Source: Allorhizobium paknamense
GTDB taxonomy: Bacteria; Pseudomonadota; Alphaproteobacteria; Rhizobiales; Rhizobiaceae
Direction of reading: 5' to 3'
DNA length: 64,000 nt
Assembly (NCBI RefSeq): GCF_030815125.1
Contig: NZ_JAUSWH010000006.1
Coordinates: 176,671 to 240,670, forward strand
This document shows, one piece after another, positions 45,680 through 55,037 of the stretch. The notes beneath the pieces are model-generated. The model had not been told where the DNA came from. It saw nothing but the letters and a program-made list of their open reading frames with translations, and ran no database searches. The translations under genes and the position numbers were made by a program. The first letter of the stretch is position 1, and the number at the start of each line of letters is the position of its first letter.

Positions 45680-45756
45680 CTAGTGGTTTTCATGATTGTG
45701 ACATTTGCTCTCGAGGGTGCTGCACAGGGTAGCAAATGTCACAATCAAACCACTAG
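45680..45756. repeat. CTAGTGG-bounded palindrome, unit 2
   Basis: A 77-bp inverted repeat in tandem with unit 1: outer CTAGTGGTTT/AAACCACTAG, inner GATTGTGACATTTGCT/AGCAAATGTCACAATC, loop with CTCGAG. It ends 16 bases from the oxdC stop, so it could terminate that gene. Same ends but a diverged stem suggest two related mobile elements. Confidence 0.85.
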
Positions 45757-45771
45757 AAAGGTCGAGGGCTA

Positions 45772-46962
45772 TCAAGCCTTCTTCAGAGAGGAAAGCGTAT
45801 CCTTGGAAACACCCGCAAAATTGTTGCCCAGCAGATAGTTGGGGCTGGTGGCGATCCAGCGGTCGAGATCGATTTCCTCGAATTTGCCATTGTCCCAGGT
45901 CTGGACAATTTCCAGATCCTCATCGCCGACATTGCGGATGGCGTGGCCGAAGCCCATGGGAATATAGGCGACATCGCCCGGTTTGAATTCGGCAACCTTG
46001 CCGCGCCCGCCAGAGCCGAACATTGCCACCTGTCCCTTGCCGCGCAGATAATAGTGCCATTCATTGGCGTTGACGTTCCAGTGCAGCCTGCGCATTTCGC
46101 CGGGCTTCAGCACCATCAGGCCGCCGGACATGGTGGAGGAGGCGGGGAATTCATCCACGGTCGCCAGACGGAAGCTGCCGCCATCGAAATCACGCACGGC
46201 ACGGTTATCGGCCAGAAGGCGGAATTTGTGTGTAGATTCCTTCGGCCACGGCGCCTCCGTGGCATCCGCCGCCTTCAGGATCGGGCCTTGCTGGATATAG
46301 ACCTCCCCCTTGGGGAAGGCGTCGAAGATATCCTTGGGCACGCCGAATTCCTTGGCCAGCATATCCTTCGGCGTCAGGTCCACCCAATCGGTGATGGAGA
46401 AGGTGCCATGCTCGGAAAAGGCGCCATTGTCGAAGGAGAGGATGAAGTGGCACGGCTTGTCGCCGATACACTGGATGGCGTGACCATGGCCGCGCTTGAA
46501 ATACCAGAGATCGCCCGGCTTGAAATTGTTGATTTCACTGGCGCCCGAGGGCTCCAGCACCACCGTCTGGCATTCGCCCTCGATAACGAAAGCCCATTCG
46601 GCGGCAATGGCATGCCAGTGCAATTCGCGCGAGGCCCCGGGGTTCAGGTACATATGCACACCGGCAATGCCCTTGCTGATCGGGAACTGGTGCACGGTGG
46701 CTTCCTTGGCCCAGCCCCCGGAGGTTACCTTGGGCGCATTGCCATCCAGCGAAAAGCGGAAATCGGGCATTTCGGCCACGTCTTTGGGATCGTGATAGGC
46801 CACATCCACGCCGCCCGAAAGCGGAGAGGCATTGCGGCCAAAGCCGCCTGCACCCGGATCACCATGATCGTGCACCATGGCCGCCTCCGCCAGCTTCTCG
46901 AAGGAAACCAAACCCGCCCCAAGGGCCGCGGCACCCAGAAAACCACGTCGACCTGTCTGCAT
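45772..46962 (-). CDS. oxdC: Bicupin oxalate decarboxylase, Tat-exported
   Basis: The start at 46962 has CAGGAG seven bases upstream (the frame to 47010 is rejected). The first ~30 residues form a Tat signal (T-G-R-R-G-F-L-G then a hydrophobic stretch and A-E-A). Two cupin domains follow. Cupin 1 has H-W-H-A-I-A-A-E-W, complete for Mn binding, and the active-site lid retains S-E-H-G-T, including the Glu important for decarboxylation in the Bacillus enzyme. Cupin 2 reads H-W-N-V-N-A-N-E-W, so the second His ligand is Asn296. It turns oxalate to formate and CO2, in the periplasm by the signal. A LysR gene lies upstream. Confidence 0.88.
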   Translation of the reverse strand: MQTGRRGFLGAAALGAGLVSFEKLAEAAMVHDHGDPGAGGFGRNASPLSGGVDVAYHDPKDVAEMPDFRFSLDGNAPKVTSGGWAKEATVHQFPISKGIAGVHMYLNPGASRELHWHAIAAEWAFVIEGECQTVVLEPSGASEINNFKPGDLWYFKRGHGHAIQCIGDKPCHFILSFDNGAFSEHGTFSITDWVDLTPKDMLAKEFGVPKDIFDAFPKGEVYIQQGPILKAADATEAPWPKESTHKFRLLADNRAVRDFDGGSFRLATVDEFPASSTMSGGLMVLKPGEMRRLHWNVNANEWHYYLRGKGQVAMFGSGGRGKVAEFKPGDVAYIPMGFGHAIRNVGDEDLEIVQTWDNGKFEEIDLDRWIATSPNYLLGNNFAGVSKDTLSSLKKA

Positions 46963-47049
46963 ATCATTCTCCTGTCGCTTGAATCGCAAGGACTGAACCT
47001 CACCGTGCAACAGCTATGACGTGCATCCATGAATTGGTACGTTTGCTTT

Positions 47050-47068
47050 GCCTATAACAGTTATAGGC
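47050..47068. promoter_or_regulatory. Perfect palindrome, likely LysR operator for oxdC
   Basis: GCCTATAAC-A-GTTATAGGC is a perfect 9-bp inverted repeat with one central base and contains the T-N11-A core of LysR-type sites (TATAACAGTTATA). It sits about 90 bases before the oxdC start and just after the LysR gene, the expected place for the LysR regulator to bind. Confidence 0.6.
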
Positions 47069-47085
47069 GCTTCTTATGAAGTGAA

Positions 47086-47988
47086 TTAAATGCTTGTTCC
47101 GCCTTGAATTTCGTCAATTTTGGCCAAGCTCCGACCACTCCTCGCTTCCACCAGAACCTTGGCCTGGATGGCTTCGCACAGCGCCTTGAGCGGCGCCATC
47201 AGCATCTTGCGGTGCAGCAGCACGAATTCCAGCTCGCCAAGCGGCGGCAGGTCGGGAAAGCCATAACATTCAAGCAGGCCGGGAGGAGCCAGCAGGCGCG
47301 CATGCGCCATCATGCCAAGCCCGATGCGTGCCGCAGCCGCAAGCCCGTTCAAGGTGCTGCTGCTAAAGGCAATGCGCCAGGGCCGCGAAGCCCTTGCCAT
47401 AGCCTCCACCGCCTTGAAACGGGTAATGCTGGGGGGCGGATAGAGCACCAGTTGCGTTTCTCCATCGCGGATCACCGGCGTGCCAGTGGCCGAGAGCCAG
47501 ACGAGCGGCTCGCGCCAGATCACGTCCCCCTTCTTCTGACTTTGCGGCCCGCGCTTGCACAAGACGATATCCAGAGCGCCATCGTCGAATTTCTGAATAA
47601 GCTCTTCGCTGAGAGCAATGGTGAAATCGATATCGATCTCGGGATGATTGGCGGTGAAAGTGCGAATGACATCCGGCAGCCATTCATTCACCAGATCCTC
47701 CGACGCGCCGAAACGCAGGCTGTGGCGCTTGCTGGCCGATTCGAAGAAGGAGCGCGCCTTTTCCGTGGTTTCGGTTATGGATCGGGCAAAGGGCACCATG
47801 GCCTCCCCATGCCGGGTCAGCGCCAGAGAATGCGTATCGCGCTCAAACAGCCGCTGGCCGGCAAACTGCTCCAGACGCTTGATATGGTCACTGACGGTGG
47901 GCTGCGAGAGTCCCAGCACCCTGGCAGCGCCTGAAAAGCTGCCGCAATCGATCACGGTCAAAAATGTCTTTAAATGAATAGGGTCCAC
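47086..47988 (-). CDS. LysR-family transcriptional regulator
   Basis: GTG start at 47988 chosen because GGGAGG lies seven bases upstream and LysR proteins begin just before the helix-turn-helix; a TTG at 48036 is rejected. The 300 residues have an N-terminal HTH (F-S-G-A-A-R-V-L-G-L-S-Q-P-T-V-S) and a LysR substrate-binding domain. It lies upstream of oxdC on the same strand, with the palindrome at 47050 between them, so it probably controls oxalate decarboxylase. The ligand is unknown. Confidence 0.85.
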   Translation of the reverse strand: MDPIHLKTFLTVIDCGSFSGAARVLGLSQPTVSDHIKRLEQFAGQRLFERDTHSLALTRHGEAMVPFARSITETTEKARSFFESASKRHSLRFGASEDLVNEWLPDVIRTFTANHPEIDIDFTIALSEELIQKFDDGALDIVLCKRGPQSQKKGDVIWREPLVWLSATGTPVIRDGETQLVLYPPPSITRFKAVEAMARASRPWRIAFSSSTLNGLAAAARIGLGMMAHARLLAPPGLLECYGFPDLPPLGELEFVLLHRKMLMAPLKALCEAIQAKVLVEARSGRSLAKIDEIQGGTSI

Positions 47989-48078
47989 TCGAAGCCTCCC
48001 AGCTTCGCTGCGAAAAGAGTGGATGGATACTATCAACCTTTACGGGAAATGTATGACAAAAATCACTTACTCAAATCA

Positions 48079-48109
48079 AAACCCACCTTTGCAGAACAAA
48101 GGTGGGTTT
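48079..48109 (-). terminator. Terminator of the gcvTHP operon
   Basis: A perfect 13-bp stem (AAACCCACCTTTG/CAAAGGTGGGTTT) with a 5-base loop is followed on the minus strand by TTTGATTTG. It lies 17 bases past the gcvP stop. Confidence 0.9.
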
Positions 48110-48125
48110 CAGGGGTAAGGCGGTT

Positions 48126-50984
48126 TTATTCTGCGGCTTCCGCATATTCGCTCATCGGCGGGCAAGTGCAGACGAGGTTGCGGTCGCCATAGACATTGTC
48201 CACCCGGTTCACCGGCGACCAGTATTTGTCCACGCGGAAAGCGCCCGGCGGATAGCAAGCCTCTTCGCGGCTATAGGGACGATCCCATTCGCCGACGAGG
48301 TCTTCCACCGTGTGCGGGGCGTTTTTCAGCGGGTTGTTGACCTTGTCCATCCGGCCTTCCTCGATGGCGCGGGCCTCCTCGCGGATGGCCAGCATCGCCT
48401 CGCAGAAGCGGTCGAGTTCGGCCTTGGTTTCCGACTCGGTTGGCTCGATCATCAGCGTGCCCGCCACCGGCCAGCTCATGGTCGGCGCGTGGAAGCCGCA
48501 ATCGATCAGGCGCTTGGCCACATCATCGACGGAAACGCCGGCGCTTTCATTCAGCGGGCGGGTGTCGATGATGCATTCATGCGCCACGCGGCCAGCCTTG
48601 GAGGTGTAAAGCACCTCGTAGGCGCCTTTCAGCCGGGCCGCGATATAGTTGGCGTTCAGGATCGCCACCTTGGTCGCCTGCGTCAGGCCCTCGCCACCCA
48701 TCATCAGGCAGTAGGACCAGCTGATCGGCAGAATGGAGGGCGAACCGTAAGGACCGGCAGAGACCGCACCCGGACGGCCATCGGTGGTCACATGGCCGGG
48801 CAGATAGGCGGCCAGATGCGCCTTGACGCCGATCGGCCCCATGCCCGGACCGCCGCCGCCATGGGGAATGCAGAAGGTCTTGTGCAGATTGAGGTGGCTG
48901 ACATCCGAGCCGATATCGCCGGGGCGGGAGAGGCCGACCATGGCGTTCATGTTTGCGCCATCCAGATAGACCTGGCCGCCATGCTGATGGGTAATGGCGC
49001 AGATTTCCCGCACCGTTTCCTCAAACACGCCATGGGTGGACGGGTAGGTGATCATGCAGCAGGAGAGGTTTGCCGCATATTGCTCGGCTTTGGCGCGGAA
49101 ATCGTCGAGATCCACATCGCCATTGTCGCGGGATTTCACCGGCACCACCGTCATGCCCACCATCTGCGCCGAGGCGGGATTGGTGCCGTGCGCGGAGGTT
49201 GGAATGAGGCAGACGTGGCGATGCGCTTCGCCGCGGGCAATGTGATAGTTGCGGATGGTGAGAAGCCCCGCATATTCGCCCTGCGCGCCGGAATTGGGCT
49301 GCATGGAAATCGCGTCATAGCCGGTCACGGCACAGAGCTTTTCGGAAAGATCGTCGATCATTTCCTTATAGCCCAGGGCCTGATCGGCAGGCGCGAAGGG
49401 ATGCATGTCGGAAAATTCCGGCCAGGTGATCGGCAGCATTTCCGCTGTAGAATTCAGCTTCATCGTGCAGGAGCCAAGCGGGATCATCGCCCGGTCCAGC
49501 GCCAGATCGCGGTCGGACAACCGGCGGATATAGCGGGTCATCTCGCTTTCCGCACGGTTCATGTGAAAGATCGGATGCGTCAGGTAATCGCTTGTTCTCA
49601 GGAGGTTTTTCGGCAACCGGTATTCCGGTGCGAAATCCTCCACCCTGAAATTGCCGCCAAAGGCGCGCCACACCGCTTCCAGCGTTGCGGGCCGTGTGCG
49701 CTCATCCAGCGACATACCGATTTTCGTGGCGCCGACCTTGCGGAGATTGACCCCTTCCGCCACGGCGGCCCTGAGGATCAGGCCCTGCATATGGCCGACA
49801 TCGACGGTGATGGTGTCGAAGAATGTTTCCGGCTCGATGGTGTAGCCCAGCTTTTCCAAGCCCTTGGCCATCAGAACCGTCTTCTGGTGCACCTGCTGGG
49901 CAATGGCTTTCAGGCCCTGCGGGCCATGGAACACCGCATACATGGAGGCCATCACCGCCAGCAGCACCTGCGCGGTGCAGATGTTGGAGGTGGCCTTTTC
50001 GCGGCGGATATGCTGTTCGCGGGTCTGGAGCGACAGGCGGTAGGCGCGGTTGCCGCGCGCATCGACGGAGACACCGACAAGACGGCCCGGCATGGAACGC
50101 TTATAGGCGTCCTTCACGGCCATATAGGCCGCATGCGGACCGCCATAGCCCATGGGCACGCCGAAGCGCTGGGTGGAGCCGATGGCGATATCCGCCCCCA
50201 TTTCGCCCGGAGACTTCAGAAGCAGCAGCGCCAGCGGATCGGCCGCCACGGCGGCAATCGCCTGCGCATTGTGAAGCGCATCGATCAGCGGCGTGAAATC
50301 ATGCGCGTGGCCGTTGGTGCCGGGATATTGGAAAATGGCGCCAAAGACTTCGCCGGGATTGAGATCGGTGAAGGGATTGCCGACGATCACCTTCCAGCCC
50401 AGCGGCTCGGCGCGGGTCTGGATCACGGCGATGGTTTGCGGGTGGCATGCGGCGTCGACGAAGAAGGCTTTCGATTTCGCCTTGGCCACGCGCTCGGCCA
50501 TGGCCATGGCTTCGGCGGCGGCGGTGCCTTCATCCAGGAGCGAGGCGTTAGCGACATCGAGGCCGGTCAGGTCGCAAACCATGGTCTGGAAGTTCAACAG
50601 CGCTTCCAGACGGCCTTGCGAAATCTCGGGCTGATAGGGCGTATAGGCCGTGTACCAGGCCGGATTTTCCAGAATATTGCGCTGGATGACCGGCGGCGTG
50701 ATGGTGCCGTAATAGCCCTGACCGATCAGCGAGGTCAAAACCTTGTTCTTGTTGGCCGTTTCGCGCAGCTTGTCCAGCGCCTCGCGCTCCGTCATGGCCG
50801 CGCCCCAGGTGAGCGGCACGGGCTGGCGGATGGAAGCGGGGACCGTGGCGTCGATCAGCGCATCGAGGCTGTTATAGCCCACCACCTTCAGCATATCCGC
50901 CATTTCGCTGGGCGAGGGGCCGATATGCCGCCGATTGGCGAAATCATAGGGCTGGTAGTCGGTAAACTGAAATTCCGTGGTCAT
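48126..50984 (-). CDS. gcvP: Glycine dehydrogenase (decarboxylating), P-protein
   Basis: A 952-residue single-chain P-protein. The PLP Lys lies in [16 protein letters not shown], and the glycine-rich loop G-S-C-T-M-K-L-N is typical. It decarboxylates glycine and passes the aminomethyl group to the lipoyl arm of GcvH. It overlaps the gcvH stop by four bases and is last in the gcvT-gcvH-gcvP operon. Confidence 0.96.
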   Translation of the reverse strand: MTTEFQFTDYQPYDFANRRHIGPSPSEMADMLKVVGYNSLDALIDATVPASIRQPVPLTWGAAMTEREALDKLRETANKNKVLTSLIGQGYYGTITPPVIQRNILENPAWYTAYTPYQPEISQGRLEALLNFQTMVCDLTGLDVANASLLDEGTAAAEAMAMAERVAKAKSKAFFVDAACHPQTIAVIQTRAEPLGWKVIVGNPFTDLNPGEVFGAIFQYPGTNGHAHDFTPLIDALHNAQAIAAVAADPLALLLLKSPGEMGADIAIGSTQRFGVPMGYGGPHAAYMAVKDAYKRSMPGRLVGVSVDARGNRAYRLSLQTREQHIRREKATSNICTAQVLLAVMASMYAVFHGPQGLKAIAQQVHQKTVLMAKGLEKLGYTIEPETFFDTITVDVGHMQGLILRAAVAEGVNLRKVGATKIGMSLDERTRPATLEAVWRAFGGNFRVEDFAPEYRLPKNLLRTSDYLTHPIFHMNRAESEMTRYIRRLSDRDLALDRAMIPLGSCTMKLNSTAEMLPITWPEFSDMHPFAPADQALGYKEMIDDLSEKLCAVTGYDAISMQPNSGAQGEYAGLLTIRNYHIARGEAHRHVCLIPTSAHGTNPASAQMVGMTVVPVKSRDNGDVDLDDFRAKAEQYAANLSCCMITYPSTHGVFEETVREICAITHQHGGQVYLDGANMNAMVGLSRPGDIGSDVSHLNLHKTFCIPHGGGGPGMGPIGVKAHLAAYLPGHVTTDGRPGAVSAGPYGSPSILPISWSYCLMMGGEGLTQATKVAILNANYIAARLKGAYEVLYTSKAGRVAHECIIDTRPLNESAGVSVDDVAKRLIDCGFHAPTMSWPVAGTLMIEPTESETKAELDRFCEAMLAIREEARAIEEGRMDKVNNPLKNAPHTVEDLVGEWDRPYSREEACYPPGAFRVDKYWSPVNRVDNVYGDRNLVCTCPPMSEYAEAAE

Positions 50985-51343
50985 GCGATCAGCTCGTTAT
51001 AGGCGGCTTCATCGAGAAGGCTGTTGGCGTCGGCAGGGTTGGCGAGCTTCAACTTGTAGAACCAGCCCGCCCCCTGCGGGTCGGAATTGACCAGCGACGG
51101 GTCATCGACAATCGCCGGGTTGACCTCGACCACTTCGCCTTCCAGCGGACAATAGACATCCGAAGCCGCCTTGACGCTTTCAACCGTGGCGGACGACGCA
51201 TCCTTGGCAAAGGTGGCGCCCACTTCCGGCAGTTCCACGAACACCAGATCGCCAAGCTGGCCAGCGGCGTGGGCCGTGATGCCAACCGTGGCAACATCGC
51301 CTTCGATCTTCAGCCATTCATGTTCAGGGGTGAATTTCAGCAT
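50981..51343 (-). CDS. gcvH: Glycine cleavage system H protein
   Basis: The ATG at 51343 ([10 protein letters not shown]) has GGAGAG upstream and gives 120 residues; the longer frame is rejected. The lipoylation Lys lies in [11 protein letters not shown] near residue 60. It shuttles the aminomethyl intermediate among P, T and L proteins. Confidence 0.95.
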   Translation of the reverse strand: MLKFTPEHEWLKIEGDVATVGITAHAAGQLGDLVFVELPEVGATFAKDASSATVESVKAASDVYCPLEGEVVEVNPAIVDDPSLVNSDPQGAGWFYKLKLANPADANSLLDEAAYNELIA

Positions 51344-51359
51344 GGGTCTCTCCGGAGGA

Positions 51360-52499
51360 TCAGCGTTTGTAGGTGGGAGTGATGAAAGGAAGCGTCGCAA
51401 CGGTCACGGCGAGATATTTGCCGCGAACCTCCGCGAAAATCTGCGTGCCGGGGGCGGCATGGCTGACCGGCACATAGCCCATGGCGACCGGGCCTTCGAC
51501 GGTCGGCCCAAAGCCACCGGAGGTGACTTCACCGATCTCGGTCTTGCCCTCGGCATCGGCATAGAGCTTGGCGTGGCCGCGCACCGGGGCCTTGCCTTCC
51601 GGCTTCAGGCCCACGCGGCGGCGCGTGGTGCCACTCTGCAATTCGCGGAGAATGCGAGCAGCACCCGGAAAGCCGCCTTCGCGCTCGCCACCGCTGCGGC
51701 GGGCCTTCTGAATGGCCCATTCCAGCGAGGCTTCGATGGGCGAGGTGGTGGCGTCGATGTCATTGCCATAGAGGCAGAGACCGGCTTCCAACCGAAGCGA
51801 ATCGCGCGCGCCAAGGCCAATGGCCTCGCAATCTGGATGCTCCAGCAGTGCCTTGGCGAGAGCTTCGGCCTTGTTTGCCGGGACGGAGATCTCAAACCCG
51901 TCCTCACCGGAATAGCCGGAGCGGGAGACGATACAGGCGACATCCAGCAGCATCACTTCCCGCACATCCATGAACTTCATGCCTGCGACACCGGCAAACA
52001 GCTCGCTCAGCACCTGTTCGGCACGCGGGCCTTGCAGGGCCAGCAGCGCGCGATCTTCCAGAAGCTTGATGGTGCAGCTTTCGGAAAGATAGGCCTGCAT
52101 ATGGTGAAGGTCCGCCTCCTTGCAGGCGGCGTTGACCACCACGAAGAGGTGATCGCCGAGATTGGTGATCATCAGGTCATCGAGAATGCCGCCGGTCTCA
52201 TCCGTGAAGAAGCCGTAGCGCTGGCGGCCTTCCTTGAGGCCGAGAATATCGACGGGCACGAGGCTTTCCAGCGCGCGGGCGGCATCTTCCAGCTTGCCGC
52301 TCTTCGGGGTGAGGACAACCTGCCCCATGTGCGAAACGTCGAAAAGCCCGGCATTGGCGCGGGTGTGCAGATGCTCTTTCAGCACGCCTGCGGGATATTG
52401 CACCGGCATGTCATAACCGGCAAAGGGCACCATGCGTGCGCCGAGCGCCACATGCAGATCGTAAAGCGGGGTGCGTTTGAGAGGGGTCGGGTCGGTCAC
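51360..52499 (-). CDS. gcvT: Aminomethyltransferase (glycine cleavage T protein)
   Basis: The GTG at 52499 is preceded by GGAGG and gives 379 residues, the usual length; the frame to 52550 runs into the riboswitch side and is rejected. Folate-binding features include F-D-V-S-H-M-G-Q and [11 protein letters not shown] and the Asp in [10 protein letters not shown]. It transfers the methylene group to tetrahydrofolate and releases ammonia. First gene of the operon behind the glycine riboswitch. Confidence 0.95.
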   Translation of the reverse strand: MTDPTPLKRTPLYDLHVALGARMVPFAGYDMPVQYPAGVLKEHLHTRANAGLFDVSHMGQVVLTPKSGKLEDAARALESLVPVDILGLKEGRQRYGFFTDETGGILDDLMITNLGDHLFVVVNAACKEADLHHMQAYLSESCTIKLLEDRALLALQGPRAEQVLSELFAGVAGMKFMDVREVMLLDVACIVSRSGYSGEDGFEISVPANKAEALAKALLEHPDCEAIGLGARDSLRLEAGLCLYGNDIDATTSPIEASLEWAIQKARRSGGEREGGFPGAARILRELQSGTTRRRVGLKPEGKAPVRGHAKLYADAEGKTEIGEVTSGGFGPTVEGPVAMGYVPVSHAAPGTQIFAEVRGKYLAVTVATLPFITPTYKR

Positions 52500-52569
52500 A
52501 TGCGCCTCCGGTTTGTGCGGCTTTGCCTGCACATGCTCAAGTCTAGGCACGGTTGTGCCGGTTCATGAG

Positions 52570-52725
52570 CCCCCTCTGTCCCTTTGCCTGAGATTGTTAT
52601 CCCTTCGGCGTGGCTTGTTTGAGACAAGCCTCTCTCCAGAGTCCGTTGACGCCTTGTGGTCCTTTCGCCTGAGAGTTTCCGGGGCGGTTGCTCCTTCGGC
52701 ACCGGAGTGAACCGGTTTCTCCCTA
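52570..52725 (-). promoter_or_regulatory. Tandem glycine riboswitch for gcvTHP
   Basis: Read on the minus strand, two aptamers follow one another: GGGAGA...GCCGAAGGAGCAA...AACTCTCAGGCGAAAGGACC, then GGACTCTGGAGAG...GCCGAAGGGATAA...AATCTCAGGCAAAGGGACAG. These are the conserved glycine-aptamer cores. The second ends about 70 bases before the gcvT start. Glycine binding would switch the operon on. The rest of the 460-base gap to 52960 shows no gene. Confidence 0.95.
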
Positions 52726-52959
52726 CAAGGTCATGCGGGCATTATCCGGGGTGAGGGTGGCTTGGCAAGGGGGAGGGTCGCTCAGAAACAAAATTTTGTC
52801 GTTTGGATACAGCATCGGACCGAAAAGTAGGAACCGGTTTGCGGCACGATGCTCCAGGGTTGATCTGGCGCAAGGTGTAGCCCCAGCCTTGCATGCGAAA
52901 GCTCTCTTGTTTTTCAGGCCAAGTCCGATAAGCCTGTGGGCGGGGAGGATTTTTACAGC

Positions 52960-53367
52960 ATGCGGAGAGGGCGAGTTTCAGGGCCATATTCACGTAAAGC
53001 CAGCTTCAGTGCATGGCTGCGTGTGGCCTGTGCGCTGGCCCTGCTGGCGCTGGGCTTTGCCCACCGTGCGCCGCCCGCCTTTGCCGATCTGGCGCTGCGG
53101 CTGGAATTTCAATTGCCCGATGGCAGTAATCCAGACATCTGCTTCGGCGATCATGGCCTTGGCCAGCCGGGCGATTCGGCGGCGCTGCTTTCACCTTGCG
53201 AAGCCTGCATTCTGGCAGGCTCCATTCTTCTGCCCGCCGCGCCGGAGGATGGCGCGAGCCACCCCGAAACCGCGACGCTCTCCAACCCTCTGCGGTTTGC
53301 CGCTGGCAGCCTTCATGCTCTCGCCACGCCAAAGCCGCGCTCGCGGGGGCCACCCGTTTCGATCTGA
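52960..53367 (+). CDS. Small secreted Cys-containing protein, DUF2946-like
   Basis: The ATG at 52960 (M-R-R-G-R-V) follows GGGGAGGA; a GTG at 52936 is an alternative. The 135-residue product has an N-terminal signal-like hydrophobic segment (A-C-A-L-A-L-L-A-L-G-F) ending near P-A-F-A. The mature part carries D-I-C-F-G-D-H and a C-E-A-C pair, the layout of DUF2946 proteins found beside copper genes. The next gene is a YcnI-PCuAC copper chaperone, which supports a role in copper handling. The family call is moderate. Confidence 0.6.
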   Translation: MRRGRVSGPYSRKASFSAWLRVACALALLALGFAHRAPPAFADLALRLEFQLPDGSNPDICFGDHGLGQPGDSAALLSPCEACILAGSILLPAAPEDGASHPETATLSNPLRFAAGSLHALATPKPRSRGPPVSI

Positions 53368-53456
53368 CGCTTCTGTTTCCGGAAACACTGTTGCACAGAT
53401 CGAAATCGCGGATGCGCGCCTCAACACCATAAATGCGCCGCTCCGCCGGGAGACCC

Positions 53457-54446
53457 ATGATGAGCTATCGTTCTTTTTCCGCCCTTCTGCTGGCGATGCC
53501 CGCCGCCTTTGCCGCCTCGCAGGCCATGGCGCATGCCACTTTTGCCAATGGCGCGGTAAACCCCGAATCCTACGTGAGCGCGGTGTTGCAGGTGCCGCAT
53601 GGCTGTGATGGCAAGGCCACGACCGAGGTGCAGGTCAAGCTGCCTGAAGGCTTCATTGCCGCCAAGCCGCAGCCGAAACCCGGCTGGGAGCTGGATCTGA
53701 CCAAGGGAAAATACGAGAAATCCTATGATAACCACGGCAAACCGCTGACCGAGGGGCTGGTGGAAGTGCGCTGGAAAAACGGCAATCTGCCGGATGATTT
53801 CTACGATACCTTTGTGATTTACGGCAAAGTCTCCGGTGTTCAGCCGGGCACGGCGCTGCCTTTCAAGGTGGTGCAACTGTGCGGGGCGGATGCCAAGGTG
53901 GCGTGGGATGAAATCGCGCCTGCCGGAACCAATCCGCACAGCCTGAAATCGCCCGCTCCGCTGCTGATGGTGGCGCAGGCTGCCCCCGCCGAAGAGCACG
54001 ACCACACGGCAATGGCCAATCACGATATGGCCGGTATGGAGGCAAGCACCGCACCGGCGGAAGCAGGCAGCGGCAAGCTTGGCACGCTGGCGCTGAGCGG
54101 CGGCTATGTAAAGGCCATGCTGCCGGGCCAGCCGGTGGGCGGCGGCTATGTGACCATCGAAAACAAGGGCGAGGGGCAGGATCGCCTCCTCTCGCTGTCC
54201 TCGCCCGCTGCGGGCCGGGTGGAACTGCATGAAATGGCCATGCAGGACAATGTGATGAAAATGCGCAAGGTGGATGGCGGCCTGCCCATCGCCGCCGGCG
54301 GCAAGCTGGAAATGAAGCCCGGCGGCTATCACCTGATGTTCATGGAGGTGCGCCAGCCCTTCAAAGCCGGAGACAAGGTGCCCGTGCAACTGACCTTCGA
54401 AAAAGCCGGAACCGTCACCCTGGATCTGCCGGTGACTGGGAAATAG
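53457..54446 (+). CDS. YcnI-like (DUF1775) and PCuAC copper-chaperone fusion
   Basis: Start at 53457 (next ATG 53460 also possible) after CCGGGAGACCC. A signal peptide of about 24 residues ends A-S-Q-A-M-A, so the mature protein begins with His, the expected copper ligand of YcnI-type domains (H-A-T-F-A-N). Residues ~25-160 are the DUF1775 domain; a His/Met-rich linker (H-D-H-T-A-M-A-N-H-D-M-A-G-M) follows; then a PCuAC domain with H-E-M-A-M and H-L-M-F-M ligands. It probably delivers copper to cytochrome oxidase in the periplasm. The TAG stop is the edge of the RIME-like element. Confidence 0.85.
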   Translation: MMSYRSFSALLLAMPAAFAASQAMAHATFANGAVNPESYVSAVLQVPHGCDGKATTEVQVKLPEGFIAAKPQPKPGWELDLTKGKYEKSYDNHGKPLTEGLVEVRWKNGNLPDDFYDTFVIYGKVSGVQPGTALPFKVVQLCGADAKVAWDEIAPAGTNPHSLKSPAPLLMVAQAAPAEEHDHTAMANHDMAGMEASTAPAEAGSGKLGTLALSGGYVKAMLPGQPVGGGYVTIENKGEGQDRLLSLSSPAAGRVELHEMAMQDNVMKMRKVDGGLPIAAGGKLEMKPGGYHLMFMEVRQPFKAGDKVPVQLTFEKAGTVTLDLPVTGK

Positions 54447-54550
54447 AGCATTGCCCCGAGAAAAGTGTAGTTGCGGTTTTCCGCCCGGAAATGCGTAAAA
54501 ACAAAAGCTTAGAGCGCGCCCGGTGAACCCTTGTTCACCGGGCGTGCTCT
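54444..54550 (-). repeat. RIME-like two-palindrome element, copy 2
   Basis: The inverted counterpart of 30036-30140: it shares the strong hairpin (here at 54511-54550, AGAGCGCGCCCGGTGAAC... with GTTCACCGGGCGTGCTCT), the CTTTTGTTTTTACGCATTTCC tract read on the minus strand, and the TAGAGCATT end. About 107 bases, with scattered differences from copy 1. It abuts the stop of the copper-chaperone gene. Confidence 0.85.
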
Positions 54551-54577
54551 AAGTCCGTGGCGGGCTGCGCTGCCGCC

Positions 54578-54915
54578 CCCGAATTTCTTCGGGATAAAAC
54601 CCGATAACCCTTAAAAGTAGCAGTGGGCAGCACAACCCGAATGCGCTAGGGTGCGAACGGGACCGGAGGTAACGGGCCGGTCCTGAGGCGTAGAAACCTC
54701 ACGGATTACGGCTGGCATCCCCCGCACGGGATGCCCCCTCAGCCATAGGTTTGTGGCTGGGCGGAAGAACCATGTCTATATGGTATCTCTCTGACCATCG
54801 CTATGGCTGGGGAGGCCCTGTCGTATGTCCAAGGCGCAAGTCTAAAGGGCAGGGCGGTCGTTTAATCCGCGATTTTCTAACTCTCCCGGCCACCAGAGGC
54901 TTTCAGCCTCTGTGG
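54578..54915 (+). ncRNA. Hairpin-rich unexplained region, possible structured RNA
   Basis: A run of good stems with little coding sense: CCCGAA/TTCGGG (54578-54593), GGACCGG/CCGGTCC (54660-54683), TGAGG/CCTCA (54684-54701), a two-part stem GGCTG-GCATCCC with GGGATGC...CAGCC (54710-54744), ACCAT/ATGGT (54769-54784), CCAT/ATGG (54795-54806) and CCAC-AGAGGCT with AGCCTCT-GTGG (about 54890-54915). It lies in a ~590-base gap before a small membrane-protein gene. It matches no riboswitch, tmRNA, RNase P or SRP motif that I can recall. The strand is assumed from the downstream gene. Confidence 0.4.
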
Positions 54916-55037
54916 TCGCTCCCGTTTTCACCTTCCAGCACGGGTGCGGAAACAGAGCTTTCCCGCCACGCCGCTGGCGCTGATCCGGCACATCTGCCGC
55001 AAGGTTCAGCGATATGGACACGAGACCGAGAGCGCCA

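Noticed and set aside
48102..51002. A 966-codon open frame on the + strand
   Set aside because: It is the antisense shadow of gcvP, whose minus-strand product has all P-protein motifs. High GC codon use keeps the opposite frame open.
52688..53608. A 306-codon + strand frame
   Set aside because: It overlaps the riboswitch and two better supported genes in another frame, and its composition is shadow-like.
54651..54720. GTGCG and GTAGAAACC strings suggestive of a group II intron 5' end
   Set aside because: No domain V, no reverse transcriptase and too little space before the next gene.
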